Source: Deroplatys truncata (Eukaryota; Arthropoda; Insecta; Mantodea; Mantidae). Taken from it: DNA of 64,000 nucleotides. The position numbers and the translations under genes are program-made. The stretch lies in NCBI GenBank assembly GCA_030765065.1, contig CM060979.1:13979001-14043000 (forward strand), in the 5' to 3' direction. This document shows positions 10,629 to 22,590 of the stretch, piece after piece. The notes beneath the pieces are model-generated. The model worked only from the letters and a program-made list of their open reading frames with translations. It made no database searches and was not told the origin of the DNA. Within the stretch, counting starts at the first letter, position 1. Every line of letters starts with the position of its first letter.

Positions 10629-10964
10629 GTGAAGCTTCATGGCAATCCCTCTATTCCTGCTGATAAAGCTGTACACTACTGTCACTTCAACCCTATCGAA
10701 TTAGTGTGGTGCAACATTAAGGCTTATGTGAGGGAGAACAATAAGTCATTTACCATTACTGAAGTGGAAAGGCTTTTGTGGGAAGGTGTGGCGATGGTGG
10801 ACGCAGCTTCGTGGAAGAAGAAAGTAGATCATGTGAATAAGCTAATACGGAAAGCACAAGAAATAGACGGAATTATTAGTGAGTGTGAACCATTAATGAT
10901 ATGCCTTGGTGAAGATGATGATGACAATGGGGATTTGGATGGAATTGAACCATTGCAGTTTTAA
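10629..10964 (+). pseudogene. DDE transposase C-terminal remnant
   Basis: The frame reads MKLHGNPSIPADKAVHYCHF and then NPIELVWCNIKAYVREN, ending in an acidic DDDDNGD tail. The C-x-F-NPIELVW motif is the third catalytic Glu region of DDE transposases of the IS630/Tc1 type. The N-terminal DNA-binding part and the first two catalytic Asp residues are missing within the element, so I treat it as a relic even though this frame is intact. Confidence 0.7.
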
Positions 10965-11485
10965 ATTGGTGAATGAAAATAACTTTGTTATCACATGCTT
11001 ATAATTTGTTTTATTTCTCCTCATTGTAGCAGGCAAGTTTGCATTGTTCTGTTTCTATATTGTCAAAAGTGCGTAATTTATTATACACACGCTGCAATGC
11101 TTATGCAGAGTTATTTTCAGTTAACAACAATAATACAAAATAGTTATTATTCATTGAGGTCCGCTACTTACATACGCTTTTGTATGCGGCTTAGACATGA
11201 TAGAAAGAACTATCAGCTGTTGTTGTTTACTAGACAATCTGGCAACGTCGCAACCACAATATAGCCAACTTTACGCGAAGCCACACGAACTGTCAAGTGC
11301 AAAGATTCAGCGGCGGGGGTATAGGGTAGATTAGATTAAATAACAGAATGTTCTTGTTGGAGCTTTGTCAACCTCCCGCATGTCAGCCTATTGTGCTACC
11401 CCATTGGAAAGAATGCATTTATTGTTTCCCAAAATTAGTTCCCTGAACAATTGTAGTATCTTCGTTCCAATGTCAGCATCCTGTC

Positions 11486-12277
11486 TGAGACGGTAATTTG
11501 TATCACAAATTACTTTAATGTAAATAATTATTTTAATATGAATATGTATTTTTGTGTAACATTGATTTCAGAGGTTTAATAATTGTAATTATTATTGGTA
11601 AATAATAATATACGGCTCTATTGAAACTGTTAACAATAACACAATACTGCAGCAAGGGAATGAGTTGTTTATCGTTACCGGGAACCAGGAAGTTACGTAA
11701 TGTTTCGCGCCTTTTCGGTAAAAAAAGCTTCCAGAATGTTCTTTAAAAGTAATATGTATTAGTGGTTTTCATTGGATAATAAAATGGACGCTAGTGTTGG
11801 CGCATTTTATTAGCCAATAGCAGTTCATTTATAATCTTTAGGTGTATCTTAAGGCAAGCCTATAAATAGCCATGCTCGAAGTCGGTCGCCCCGCAGTTAT
11901 ACAAAATTTTCCGTACACTCCACGTCGATTCCCCAGTTCAACGGAATTCTCAGTGCAGTACATGTCGCCAATCAGTCCTTCATTTTCGTCATAAGTTACA
12001 CGCAGCAGAAGTACGAGAAATCTTATAAAATATTCTACAGTTAAATATACAAAGTTGAAGTACGTGAGTTAAAAGTGATAAGAAGTTATTATAAACAGTT
12101 TCAGTATGGCGATTATCTAGATAAATCTATGAAAGTGTTAGTGCACGTGTTCGACAATAAAACATTATAAAACACATTTCTTCACTAGTAATTTTTGGAT
12201 AAAAGATTCCTTTTCCGCTTCACAACCTGTAAGAAAAACATGCCTACCCAGATCAGATAATAGCTAGCCGGTGGACA
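11486..12277 (+). mobile_element. LTR of the tRNA-Lys-primed retrotransposon family (+ strand)
   Basis: It begins TGAGACGGTAATTTG and probably ends ccggtggaca. A TATA box (cctataaatagcc) lies at about 11860 and a poly(A) signal (aataaaacattataaa) near 12160, giving U3-R-U5 order on the + strand. It shares ccaatagcagttcatt and the aataaaac...ttccgc segments with the LTR at 24019. Ends are inferred by comparison, so a few bases of error are possible. Confidence 0.65.
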
Positions 12278-12540
12278 TTTAAAACTGATACAAATTGCTA
12301 CGCCAGAGGGAACTACAAACAGAACAAATGAACCAACCAACGTATGACGTCACAAGAATGGCTTCCACCAACACTGAGGTAAACAAACAAGGTAACTAAT
12401 ACCGCTTCAAATTGGCTACCACAACGTGGGGGTTAACTATAAGATCTTCAAGATATAATAATTTACGTAAAACAGAATACGTAAGCTATACCGCATCAAA
12501 TTGGCTCCCAAACGTGGGGCTCGACAAATTATAAATAACT
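12278..12540 (+). repeat. Retrotransposon leader with three primer-site-like repeats
   Basis: Directly after the LTR, three versions of CAAATTGGCTCCCAAACG-GTGGGG-like sequence occur: a weak one at 12291-12310, one at 12413-12432 and one at 12502-12520. The last two are preceded by the same taccgc(t/a)tcaaa phrase about 95 bp apart. The motif corresponds to the tRNA-Lys-like primer site found in exact form at 482-499. Confidence 0.6.
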
Positions 12541-12544
12541 TTGA

Positions 12545-13000
12545 AGTATACTACATCATGTCATAGATCTCTGGTTATAGGAAGATTAAGTCTCTTGCCA
12601 TGAATGGGCAGTCAAAGAGGATATGCGAAGCAGTTACTTCTTCCTCTTTGTGCATTCTACAGATGGGTTCATCCTTTTAGAGTCCTACTCTACATAAATG
12701 TTTCCTGAAGTGACTATGTTTTGAATTGAATGCAACTACTTCCCTTATTTCCGTTGTATCCAATCTCAGGAGAGAAAAGGAAAGAGTCTTGCATGGACCC
12801 AAGACCAGTTTCCATGCTGAGTTGGTGTTTTTTTTACTAATTCATGCATTTACTAAGGTTTTAGCAGTACATGCACTGATTCCAACCACAGGTTCAGGGC
12901 CAAAATAGGGTATCTCAGTACCTTTTTTGGCCAGCTGATCAGTTTCCATATATGCCCTGATGCCCTGGCATCCACTGCTAGAGTAGAAAATTCAGTTTGT
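12545..13000 (-). pseudogene. LINE 3' end, C-terminal Cys/His segment (minus strand)
   Basis: The reverse complement around 12570-12665 reads CRMHKEEEVTASHILFDCPF, the C-x-x-C/H...C...H...C segment that closes ORF2 of Jockey/R1-like LINEs. The frame is broken on both sides. It is a 3' fragment only. Confidence 0.6.
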
Positions 13001-13197
13001 GTATGTAAATGAAAAATAGTTATGTTTGCTCCTTAGAGGATATACTACATATATTAGCTTTAACATAAATGAAGTTTCTTAATTTCCTACTAGTGGCATT
13101 GTTTTCTTAAGATTCCCTATGGCTGATTAAGTTGTTTAAGTCTATAAGTATTCAATAAATCCATACAGTTTTATTGACTGAATTCCTTTATTTTCAG

Positions 13198-13489
13198 ATT
13201 GTTCACCTCAAAAGGTTCCAGTACGTAAATGGTAAATGGGTGAAATCCCAAAAAGTAGTTAATTTTCCCTTCAAAGACTTTGACCCAACTGCGTACCTAG
13301 CATCTGTTCCAAAACATACTGTAGTGAGGCATAGAGAATTGCAGAGGCTAAAAGTGAAGGATAGTGATTTTGTTAACTCTTCGCATCCTCCTCTAAACGG
13401 TGGACAGGAAGCAATAAAGGTGCCTGAGGATGATGCAGCAGTCGCCCATCAGGATGACGACGCACAAGAAGAGGACACGGTTTCACTGA
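13198..13489 (+). CDS. USP32: USP32-type ubiquitin hydrolase, exon 3 of 6 in window
   Basis: Acceptor ttttcag|ATT at 13198; donor ctga|GTACGT at 13490. The peptide starts IVHLKRFQYVNGKWVKSQKV and continues NFPFKDFDPTAYLASVPKH, the conserved HLKRF strand of the USP catalytic core. From about residue 45 it enters a divergent Asp/Glu-rich insert (EDDAAVAHQDDDAQEED), matching the long variable insert before the His box in USP32. The exon has 97 codons plus one base (phase 1), which fits the next exon only if that exon supplies two bases. Confidence 0.93.
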
Positions 13490-13701
13490 GTACGTACATA
13501 TAATCTATATTTGAGTTTTCCGTGAATTGAGAAATGACAAACAATTTTTATAATAGGAATTCTCTTTTCTGAGAATTTTAATAGGTAATCCCACAAGAGG
13601 TTACAAGTTTATCTGATGAAACTGTTACCTTGAATGTAACAGTTCCCTCAATGATTAAAATGTAACATTATATAAATAATAATTACTTTTTAATTATTAT
13701 A

Positions 13702-15194
13702 CAAGGGTTGGGGCAAAAGTCATGGCAACCATATTTTTACTTGTAGATTTGTGAACGGATCACAAACATATATGTGTCATGTGGAAGTTCTGCAGGCATA
13801 GTGTGTATGCAGAACAACAGATGGCTCTGTGATAGCTGGTAGTAGGACAGCGAGGGCTGTGAAATCAGTCAGTTGGTGAGTGTTGTGCGAGATGGAAGTA
13901 GCCCGTGTTGAGCAGCGCGCTTACATCAAAATAGCCGTTCTCCGAGGGAGAAATGCGATGGAATGTCACAGTGAATTAGTGGAAGCCCTTGGGAATAATG
14001 CCCTACCATACCGTACAGTAGCATGGTGGGTAGGAAAGTTTCAGCAAGGACATGTGTCAACCAGTGGTGAGCAACGTTCGGGACGACCTGTCAGTGTGCG
14101 GACCGACGTGGCACGTGCCGTCATCGAGCAGCTCCTGGATGAAGACAGACGATGGACGCTACTGGAGTTAGATATGGCAAGTGGCATCAAGAAACGCACC
14201 ATCCACAGGATATTGCGTAATGAGCTGCAACTACGCAAAATCACATCGCGGTGGGTACCGCATGCACTGATGGAAGTTCAAAGGTGGGTGTGCTATACAA
14301 TGTGCTCCGACCACCTTGCATGCTGGCAACAAATTGGCGATCAATTCTTGTCACGAATAATCGCCATCAATGAATTTTGGGCCAGGGCATACGAACCAGA
14401 GCTGAAACGTCAGTCCGCGGAGTGGCGACATGCTGGATCACCAAGGAGGCAGAAGTTCCGTCAGAATCCTTCCCCAGTCATATTGATGGGTATCGTCGCT
14501 TATGACGTCAGGGGTGTCATTGTTTGCCACTTTGTTCCACATGACAGAACAGTGACCGCACGGTACTACAGGACTTCCTGGTGCGACAGGTACGATGTGG
14601 CGTTCAGGAGAAACGTCCGGATCTTGTGGACAGTGCAATAATCCTGCACGACAATGCAAAACCACATAAAGCAGAGTGTGTAGGGCAGCTTCTGCGACGT
14701 TGGGGATGGGAAGAATTGGAACACCCACCGTACTCTCCCAACATTTCGCCCTGTGACTTTGATCTCATTCAAAAGATTAAGGAACCACTACGTGGTAGGC
14801 GGTTTGTAACATGAGAGGACATTGCTAATGCTGTGCGCAAACAGGTGACCCGATTCACACATGGTGCGGCAAATACTGAGGCAGATGGTATTCAGTGCCT
14901 CCCACATCGTTGGCAGCGTGTGGTGACAGTAGCAGGGGACTTCTTTGAGGGTCGTTAGGCCCAGGTTTGTCGTGTCAACTGTATGTGTACTGTGTTGTCA
15001 TTCTTTTGCACCATGAAGGCCATATTACCCTTTTACCACCATAATAAATTAGTATGTTATGATATTTTAGTGCTATTCGTTGTCCACACATGTAGCTAAC
15101 ACCTTGTCCTTTCGTCTGTATATGTCACATTTTCCAACCGGACTGGTATCTTCAAGAAAATAAATAGTTGCCATGACTTTTGCCCCAACCCTCA
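13702..15194 (+). mobile_element. Second mariner family, near-complete, one frameshift and one stop
   Basis: The ends carry a shared gttggggcaaaagtcatggca sequence in inverse orientation, with TA at 13700-13701 and 15195-15196. The transposase begins about 13880-13892 and reads to 14575, then continues in another frame (14581-14814) and, past a TGA at 14812, to about 14958. Catalytic regions: first Asp replaced by Asn in AINEFWA near 14366; ILHDNAKPHK near 14640; third region YSPNISPCDFD with 34 residues between the second and third Asp (DD34D). Unlike the elements at 5725 and 15478 in sequence and length (1493 bp). Confidence 0.9.
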
Positions 15195-15246
15195 TATATA
15201 TCACTAATTGAAATTAATTATACATTTTGGAGACTGTAGGCTGGTC

Positions 15247-15440
15247 TTGGAAAGTTATTAATGTAGAGTCAACTGAAAAATGCAATGCCACAGCTGGGAT
15301 TTGAACACATTCTCCTGCTCTCCTTGCAGTTGCTCTAACCATTGAGCTACTGTGGCAAACATGCCGGTGGAACATTGAATTCCCAAATGGACTCAAGTTG
15401 TTTCCCAGATAGACCATCAAGGCATCTCACTAGAGATGAC
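15247..15440 (-). mobile_element. tRNA-derived SINE, family S2 (minus strand)
   Basis: The reverse complement carries cacagtagctcaatggttag (A box) and GTTCAAATCCC (B box), followed by agctgtggcattgcattttt. The same organisation is seen at 8497-8640. Confidence 0.75.
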
Positions 15441-15477
15441 AAACTCAATGGGACCTGCCATCCAAGTAGTTTAACTG

Positions 15478-15912
15478 CAGACTCCAGCTCTTCACTGTTG
15501 GCAAATCTTTTAGCACCAAACTATTTCTTCATCTTTGGAAATTGAAAATAATCAGAGGGGGGCTAAATCTGGCGAATAGGGTGCATGAGGAAGCAATTTG
15601 AACTTTAACTCATTGATTTTGGCCATGGTGATAATGGATGTGTGAACTGGTGCATTGTCTTGATGAAACAAAAGTTTCTTTTCCACTAAATGCGGCCGGT
15701 TTAGCTGTAGAATCTAGCTCAGCTTTAATATTAGTTGGACTAAGACCTTTCAAATGAAGGTATTGTATTACATAACGATGACCAGTTTCATCCATGTTTA
15801 CAATTGCTGAGAGCGTTCACTATTGATGACTGCCAAACAATTAGTAAAGTCATTTGTTTGAAACAACCACCACTATCCATACTCAGGTCGGGTACTTCTG
15901 GGACTGCCCTCG
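15478..15912 (-). mobile_element. Internally deleted copy of the 5725 mariner (minus strand)
   Basis: The right end 15885-15912 is the same 28-bp inverted repeat as at 5725, followed by TA. Read on the - strand it begins MDETGHRYVIQYLHLKG, then jumps at about 15692 from AELDSTAKPA straight to the segment equal to 6620-6835 of the other copy. The middle of the transposase is missing, as is the other inverted repeat. Confidence 0.85.
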
Positions 15913-17170
15913 TAGAATCAGATGACTGAAAAATTCGGTGCCATATTTTTCAATTGTCTGATTCTACCTTTCTTATGATTACATTCTTGCTAGTGTTGTT
16001 TAAAATCAAATCACATTGTGTCATCTGTGAGCATACTAAATGAATAAACAATAGAATGTGTTACTGAACACTAACCAATGCCAGCAAGAGTTGGAATGAG
16101 AAGCTAGTTAACTTCAAATTTCAGATAAGCTAAAATCAGAACACAATAAAGACATAATTTATTTGGAAATTAACACCAATTGAATCTGCAGTGATTTAAA
16201 ACACAATTTTCAAAGTTGAATTTGAAAGTTTTTGGTAATGGAAACAGAAGTGGACGTTGAGATAGTAGGATTTTGTAATTTCTCCAGAATTCATGAATGA
16301 TGCTGTTGATTTATTGCATCCTTGCAAGTTTATTATAAGATGAACGACCATGATTGGTTGATATTCGATGCATTTTTTAATGTTAATGGCCAATATCAAA
16401 TTAATATACTGTATGTAACTGGAATACTCTAGAAGAAAAAAACTCTAGTCAATTTTTCCTATCAGGAACACCATCGTTTACGTCTTAGCTTACTCATGTC
16501 TGTGCTTAGCTTTTATTAGCTGTATTTTGATGAGAAATCTACAGTAGACTTGCAATTAACTGAGGAAGTTATTGGAAAATAAACATACATATTTTTTTGT
16601 ATCAGTGAGGTGGTGCATGCTATTGTCCAAGAGAGGCAAGAGATTACGTAAAAAAAAACTATGAAAGACTTTTTCCAAACCTAATCTTCTCATTTAATAT
16701 ACTAAACTGTTAATTAAACTGTGTAAAATATTCAGTGGAAGTTTTAAAGAATTATCTTGTAATGAACAATTATTATACAATTTAAAGCAATTTTTTCATC
16801 ATTTATGACCTGTTAGCCATTATCTGTGCATTATCCGAGTTAGTCTCTGTCCCAATTAGCTCAGATAATTGCGATTCTGTGTTATAATCAAGACAGTTAT
16901 GCAACAAGCAGTATCACTTAATTATTATCTTTTTTATTTATATATTTTTATGCATGCTTCCGTAGCAGTTTACTGTTTAAACTGTCTTGTTTATTTAATC
17001 AAAAGCTTATTTTGCAGCAGTAAGCACTTCCATTCTAAAATTTTGTTTCAAACATATGTGGACATAGTGTGTTAATTCAGATTCACAGGGTTTTATGGTA
17101 AATGGAGTATCTGTCCTTATGTTAAACCTTTTAAGAACAGATTATTGAAATTAGAATTTTATGTTATGAG

Positions 17171-17358
17171 AAGAAAGAAGCTTAGCGAATGGTGATATTC
17201 CAAATCTTCGGTTGTCTGTGTTGGCTCGAGAGCGACTGGAATCCACTTCGTTAGTTAGAACTCCTGTAACTGATGGTGCTCTTCAAGACTTCCATCAACA
17301 CAGACTGATGGAGGGCACTGACCCATTTGACCTGAAGTATCACCTATACGCAATAGTG
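17171..17358 (+). CDS. USP32: USP32-type ubiquitin hydrolase, exon 4 of 6 in window
   Basis: Donor ATAGTG|GTAAGT at 17359 is clear. The start is uncertain: acceptors at 17169-17170 and 17184-17185 both supply the two bases needed after exon 3 and differ by 15 bp in frame, so the exon starts at 17171 or 17186. The peptide includes GDIPNLRLSVLARERLE, LMEGTDPFDLKYHLYAIV. The DPFDLKYHLYAI end corresponds to the strand just before the catalytic His box; the rest belongs to the variable insert. Confidence 0.85.
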
Positions 17359-17532
17359 GTAAGTTGTCTTTCATCTTGGCTTCATAATGCCCATTATTAC
17401 TGTAAAAATTGTTCATTACACACATTATGCTTTGAAATCAGCTTCTCACGCATTTGGAATTCTTCTCTTTTGGGAAAACACAGTGAAACCTTTTGACATT
17501 GCATGCAGAAAGTTAAATTTTAATTGCTCTAG

Positions 17533-18612
17533 GGGCCAGTTTCACTAACTGGTGTTAAAAATATACTCTTTAACATTTTGTTTGTTAACATTATGTTCAA
17601 AGTTGAACATAATGTTAAAGCTCTTGCATTTCATCAAGCTTTTACTGCTAATTGTTAGCTATAATGTTATTAATATCAAAGACAACAGTGAACGATAGCT
17701 GTTGAGATGGTGGTGACTGAACTACTCGTATGCACTTTTGTCTATGTATTGCAGCGCTCTCTGTGCCAGTAGCAGACAACTAGTTACATTCATGGACAAT
17801 TGCCATGTGAGGTTCCTGATTGTTTGCAGAGTTGGTTATTAAGTATGCAGGTATTATCGAGTGTGTAAAAGCCGACAGTCTGACATTAAAGGAAATGCAT
17901 GCAGCCTGTGAGAAAATCTGTGAATGATTTAATTGGAATGAATGCATTTCTCCAAGGTCTAGTAAATAACTGTGGCAGTTTTATGCTAGCATAAAGTGCA
18001 GTACCAAAAATGTCAGGTGCAAGAGCATTTAGAGCGGTTTGAAAGTGATAGTGGATGTTACATTGAAACTAAAGTGGACGAAAGTACTATCAATGATCAA
18101 GGGTCAAGAAGACCCGAACAGAAATACTGTTTGCTTCTTGAAGCAATTGCTTTGGAAATCTTCCAGATAAACTCACAAATGGTACCTTTGGAAATGCCAA
18201 CATTATCACCTACCAGTAAATGAAAAGTGCCAGTAGCATAAAATCTCAAAGTAATTAACACTTACAAGAAAGAGACATGCTTCTGTTTATATTTCCCGTA
18301 AAACCATGCTTATGGCCCCTTTGGATAGTCTCTGCTGTTTTAAAAATTCCTCCTTTTGCAGGTTTTCAAATTTATTATTATGCACAGCTGTTCTTCCATT
18401 AGGAATGACATTCAAAAATGGCAAACTCGCATAAACAGCTTGGTTTGCAGCAGCCCTTTCCAACCTCTAACATTTGTTAACTGCCTTAACACCAAGTTTA
18501 ACACATGGTTAAAGCTAACATTGTTTGATGAAACAAAATTTGCATTAACTTCAGTGTTAAATGAGTTTAACATTGTGTTAAAATTTAGTATTGGTTGGTG
18601 AAACCAGCCTTA
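17533..18612 (+). mobile_element. Harbinger-like DNA transposon relic
   Basis: The left end ggggccagtttcactaact and the right end (reverse ggctggtttcaccaacc) form an imperfect inverted repeat of the GGCCNGTTTCAC type often seen in PIF/Harbinger elements. Near 17880 the + strand reads ADSLTLKEMHAACEKIC, a possible piece of a DNA-binding (SANT-like) protein. No long frame survives and no target duplication could be confirmed. Confidence 0.5.
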
Positions 18613-18639
18613 ATTTAATTTTATACACAAAAATTTAGT

Positions 18640-20140
18640 GAACATAAACAATATGTATGACCTCATTGAGAAAATTAAGAGATACAGAACTAGAGGAAAA
18701 GCACTGACTTATTTCCTTTGACGCCATCTCACTATTCTCTAGCATACCAAAGACAAGCTAGAAGGTATATTGAATAAAATGGCTACACTCCACAAATATT
18801 GGTAAGGAAGTAAAAGAAGAGCACCGGATACTGACCAAACTGTGTGCCAACTAGAATTGCTTTATATTCAGGAACAAACTATACTCCCAAGTGAAGGGCA
18901 ACCCACTTTCCCCTTTTCTGAGAAACTTATTCACATGTTTCTTGGAAATACATGTAACAGAAGTGTTCCCCCTTGCACAGGCATATACATATATAAAAAC
19001 TCTGGCACAGATATATAGACAGTATTTTTTCCATAGTAGTCAAGAAGTTTGTTAAGGACCCAACAGTTCCACTGATCATACAAGATACACCAGTAAAATT
19101 TACAATAGAAACATACTCCCCTTTCTCGACAAAGTCATGAGGAATCAGAATCAAACAAGTTTTAGCATCCATAAAAAAGACATACACGCACACAACAAGA
19201 GCTACAACCCCAGGGAACACAAGTATGCGATAATAAAGAGCCTCATTTTCAGACTAGTAAACACACCCCTGAGTACAAGAAGATCCTAGTGGCAATTGTG
19301 CATAAAAATGGCTTTATGAAAAATATTATGTACAGGAAAATGAAGAAATTTAAAAAGATGAAATCACCACACTAAGCAATGTAAAAGAAAAACAAAAATT
19401 TCAAAAAATGCAACTTCCACCCTTGTGCTCTCCAGAAATTTGCTTAAAATATTCAAGGAATATTGTATAATCCTAGTCCCAGCCAACAAAAACATAATCA
19501 GGACCAACACAAAGGTAAAAATTCCACCAGGGAAATCCTGTATACTTTCTCTTGGATGTAAAGCTTACAGGAAAATATTGTGATGCAGCAGCTATGGCCC
19601 AAGAAGGTTGAAAGGTCGACTTTGTTTGGAGATAAAGATAAGTAGTGCTCTCACCTAGCATAAGCAGTGGAAGGGCTATCGTCAGATAATCAGAATCTTC
19701 TGGAAGTTTCCTTCCCGCCGCCTCCAGAATGTGTGTCCAGAATATTCTAGAATGTTCTGTGGAAGATTCCATTGGCAATATGTGTTCTCGTGAACGAGTC
19801 TGTTAGTCAGTGAATGAGTGAGATAGAGATTGCATTTCTGGTGTGATGAAAAGAGCTGTTCTCCTAGCAAGTGACGGCTGCTTTGACTGCAGTGAGTGCT
19901 GATTCCATGAGATATTGGAGAAGTGACTCCCAAGCAAGTGAATCATCTGGAACAAGTGGCTATGCAGTGCATATTCATTATGCCACTAAGAAAGTGATGT
20001 GGTAGTGAGAATTGGACAAACTCACAACTTACATAGGGAAGACAAAGAGGAACATGGCATAACATTTAAAGAATACATGAGAAACACAAAATATAAATAG
20101 ACTGATAAATCAGCAATTGCAGAGGGTTTAAAAGCCTTCG
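18640..20140 (+). pseudogene. Penelope-like element relic
   Basis: Near 19265 the + strand gives YKKILVAIVHKNGFMKNIMY and near 20025 TYIGKTKRNMA, then SAIAEGLKAF; the Y-I-G-K-T-K-R motif is again the GIY-YIG centre. Reading frames are broken throughout. Segment 18920-19200 may carry the end of the reverse transcriptase but shows no motif I can rely on. Confidence 0.5.
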
Positions 20141-21129
20141 AAAACTAATGGAACTCTCCATTTTGGAAGAAGTGTTCAAGCATAAAAATATTCACAAGTT
20201 ATTAAATTTTCATGTCCCATATGTTCAACCAGGAAACACCATCTACAAGTAGCAGGAGGAAGAAGACAGATAGACGGGCCTCCAGAAACTGGAGCACAGT
20301 ACCATAAGTAGGCAATAATGATCCTTTTTGCTTCTGAGACCCCTGGAAGGGAGGGATGAGGTGGAGACTTGAAGGCCAACCAAATCTGGATGATAATGTG
20401 CACTAGCATGGGCGGAAGTGATTCCAGATTGAGCACATCCTGGCACTGCCTAATTCCTTTGGCAACAAGACAAGCTCCCAGGAGGGGGTTCCATCAGGCC
20501 ACAAAAGCCAACGAGAAACCATTCCAAAGTGCACAATCCATTGTTCAGCCACAACACATTAATCGCCATCGCCTGGTCAGGGTTCCCAGTGACCTGGAAA
20601 GTCAGGGAAGTATTTAAAAAATTAGCATGTGTCAGGGAAATTGGTTAAAAGTTAGCAATCTTACAATTTATACTGATGAAAACCTACATATTAAGGATTA
20701 CATATCCCCTTGCAACCCTTGAAGTGATGAGTTTCAGATTAAATGCAGAGGAACTGATGTGTATATAAATACTTTCACACTTGCTATAGAGATAAGCTTG
20801 TTCGCCTTTTCATGACAGCAGTTTTGGATTGATTTACTCCATCATAAGACTTTGGTGGCACATACCCCCCCCCCCCAAATAAAAAGACTTTCAATTATCA
20901 GTGGCTGGATTCACATGTAGGGTTTGTAGGGTGCCTTGGCGATGTACTGGACAATCAATTTGAAGTTTACTGTAAAGTTGTTGTTCATCATTTCTAATGG
21001 TCCCTATATGTTCTATGACCTATGAGGTAAATCTCATTCCACCAAGCGATGACTGGACCCATTTCTCAGGCAGAGGCATCCAGATGTGCAGCTTTTACCA
21101 TGGACTCTGAACCACGTAGGGCCTTGGGG

Positions 21130-21275
21130 ATACCTTACATGAGCAAGCCAGGAGTGAAGTCGGTTAGGACCGACTTAAAATCGCTACCCCAGAACCAGGA
21201 ATTGAACCCTGGACCCTTAGTACGAGGGCTGGAAATGAAACCACTGCGCTACCCCAGTGCCCCATTTACTGTAAA
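21130..21275 (-). mobile_element. tRNA-like SINE piece (minus strand)
   Basis: The reverse complement carries ctggggtagcgcagtggttt (A box) and GGGTTCAATTCC (B box) with an anticodon-loop-like region between. The body runs on towards 21130. Confidence 0.65.
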
Positions 21276-21635
21276 GTGTGCAGAAAGAAGTTTAAACTTG
21301 GTAATAAGGGGCACCAGGCATTATATAGGGGATGAGGAGGCTGTTAAAAGTTGCGCAAATACAAAGATGTGATCAGGGAAGTTATGTTCACATTTTTGCT
21401 GAGAACCCTGCTGGTCCTTCAACCCTGAAACAGATGATAGGTAATGATGGGACAGGAAATTATTGGTAGAAGAGGAACCACCCCAGCATTTGTCTACCAA
21501 CCCAGGGAAATACAAAAAAACCATGATCAAAGTGGCTGGCCCAATAGGTATCAAACCCAGGACCTCCTGAATATCAGCCTCATAGTTACCACAGTGCCGT
21601 GTCATTCAGTGGAAGAATCACGACAGTGAGTCTAG

Positions 21636-21672
21636 ACTGATGATGGAGATGACATCTCCGAAACAATGCTTT
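21636..21672 (+). ncRNA. Hammerhead-like core (CTGATGA, 6-bp stem, GAAAC)
   Basis: CTGATGA at about 21638 is followed by GGAGAT-GAC-ATCTCC, a perfect 6-bp stem, and then GAAAC. These are the core elements of a hammerhead ribozyme, but the flanking stem I and stem III partners are not evident, so cleavage is doubtful. Confidence 0.35.
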
Positions 21673-22419
21673 TGCAGTACGTTTTGGTGCATAAAATGAA
21701 GCTAGAGTAATTAAAATTTCAATTTGTGCATATGAAAATCTTAGGCATTTTTGTGTATAAATGTTGCACCATGGCACTCCATAACTAATTTGAAGCTCCA
21801 TGTGAGGTATGTTAGTCGTATGTATTTCTTAGTGCAATAGTGACAAACTAAATAGAATTTAGCAATATTTGAGTCAATTTGTGACACAATATTTCATTTT
21901 CTTATGTGTTTTAAAAACATGTTAGAATTTTAATAACTTTAATGGTCATGTGCACCATTCTTGATTAAGATTTTACCATGCTAAAATATGTACTTTACCG
22001 CGATGAACGGTCATTTTTGGTTTATCAAGGATTTTACCTCAGTTAAATCTGACCAGCCATGAACAGCTGGTTTTTGTCGATTATTGTGTTGAAATGTTTA
22101 AATGGCAGAATGGTATAGGTTAGAATTCCCAGCTAAAAGAAAAACTCCATTTCCACCAATTAATGCATCGTGATAAAATTACTTTAATGTACTTTGTTAT
22201 ACTTTAATGCCTTAAGGCTTTTTGTACAATGGGTGCCTTAAATATCCTGACCGAAGACGTGACAAAAATCCATACGATCAGGCGTTACATATAATTATAT
22301 TAGTTGAAGCATAGTTCCAAGAACAAGGTAGAAATAAGGATTAAATGCAATTAGGGCACATTAATTGCACAGATATATCTGTTAACTTAAAGAGGCCAGT
22401 GACAAAGTCTGAAGCCGCC

Positions 22420-22590
22420 ATTGTGGTGTGGTGGTAGCATGTGCACCTCATATTCAAGAGGATTGGAGTTCAAATCTTGTCTCAGGTTTTTTTTTTTGTG
22501 TTTGTTTTTTTTTCCTGCCTCTCTTTTAGTAGGTGAATGTTGACTAAGCTAAATGGAACTTAGCATGAAGGGAAAGGAAAAAAATCTATA
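22420..22590 (+). mobile_element. tRNA-like SINE piece
   Basis: It contains attgtggtgtggtggtagca (A-box region) and GGAGTTCAAATCTTG (B box), followed by a T-rich stretch and the gtgaatgttgactaagct body. It begins close to 22420; its 3' limit is unclear. Confidence 0.6.

Larger units (their letters stand above)
9704..11319 (+). mobile_element. DDE transposon with GC-rich terminal repeats flanked by TATA
   Basis: The left end is tata|cccccgccgctgtaac at 9700-9704 and the right end reads as its inverse (ctgaatctttgcacttgaca follows cccccgccg), with a second TATA at 11320-11323; TA or TATA is the likely target duplication. Inside lie a three-unit tandem array (9997-10356) and a transposase remnant (10629-10964). 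The superfamily looks like IS630-Tc1/mariner from the transposase piece; the GC-rich ends are unlike those of the other mariners here. Confidence 0.7.
4391..13197 (+). other. USP32 intron (4391-13197), repeat-filled
   Basis: An 8807 bp GT-AG intron, almost completely made of transposable elements: nested head/tail elements, two SINE or SINE-like pieces, a DDE transposon, an LTR with leader and a LINE 3' end. The stretch 7546-7910 and 8650-9030 show no gene; 9240-9700 holds nothing recognisable apart from a phrase shared with 20210-20240. Confidence 0.85.
13490..17170 (+). other. USP32 intron (13490-17170)
   Basis: A 3681 bp intron holding a mariner (13702-15194), an S2 SINE (15247-15420, -) and an internally deleted mariner (15478-15912, -). 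From 15960 to 17170 I see only AT-rich sequence without recognisable genes or repeats. Confidence 0.8.
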
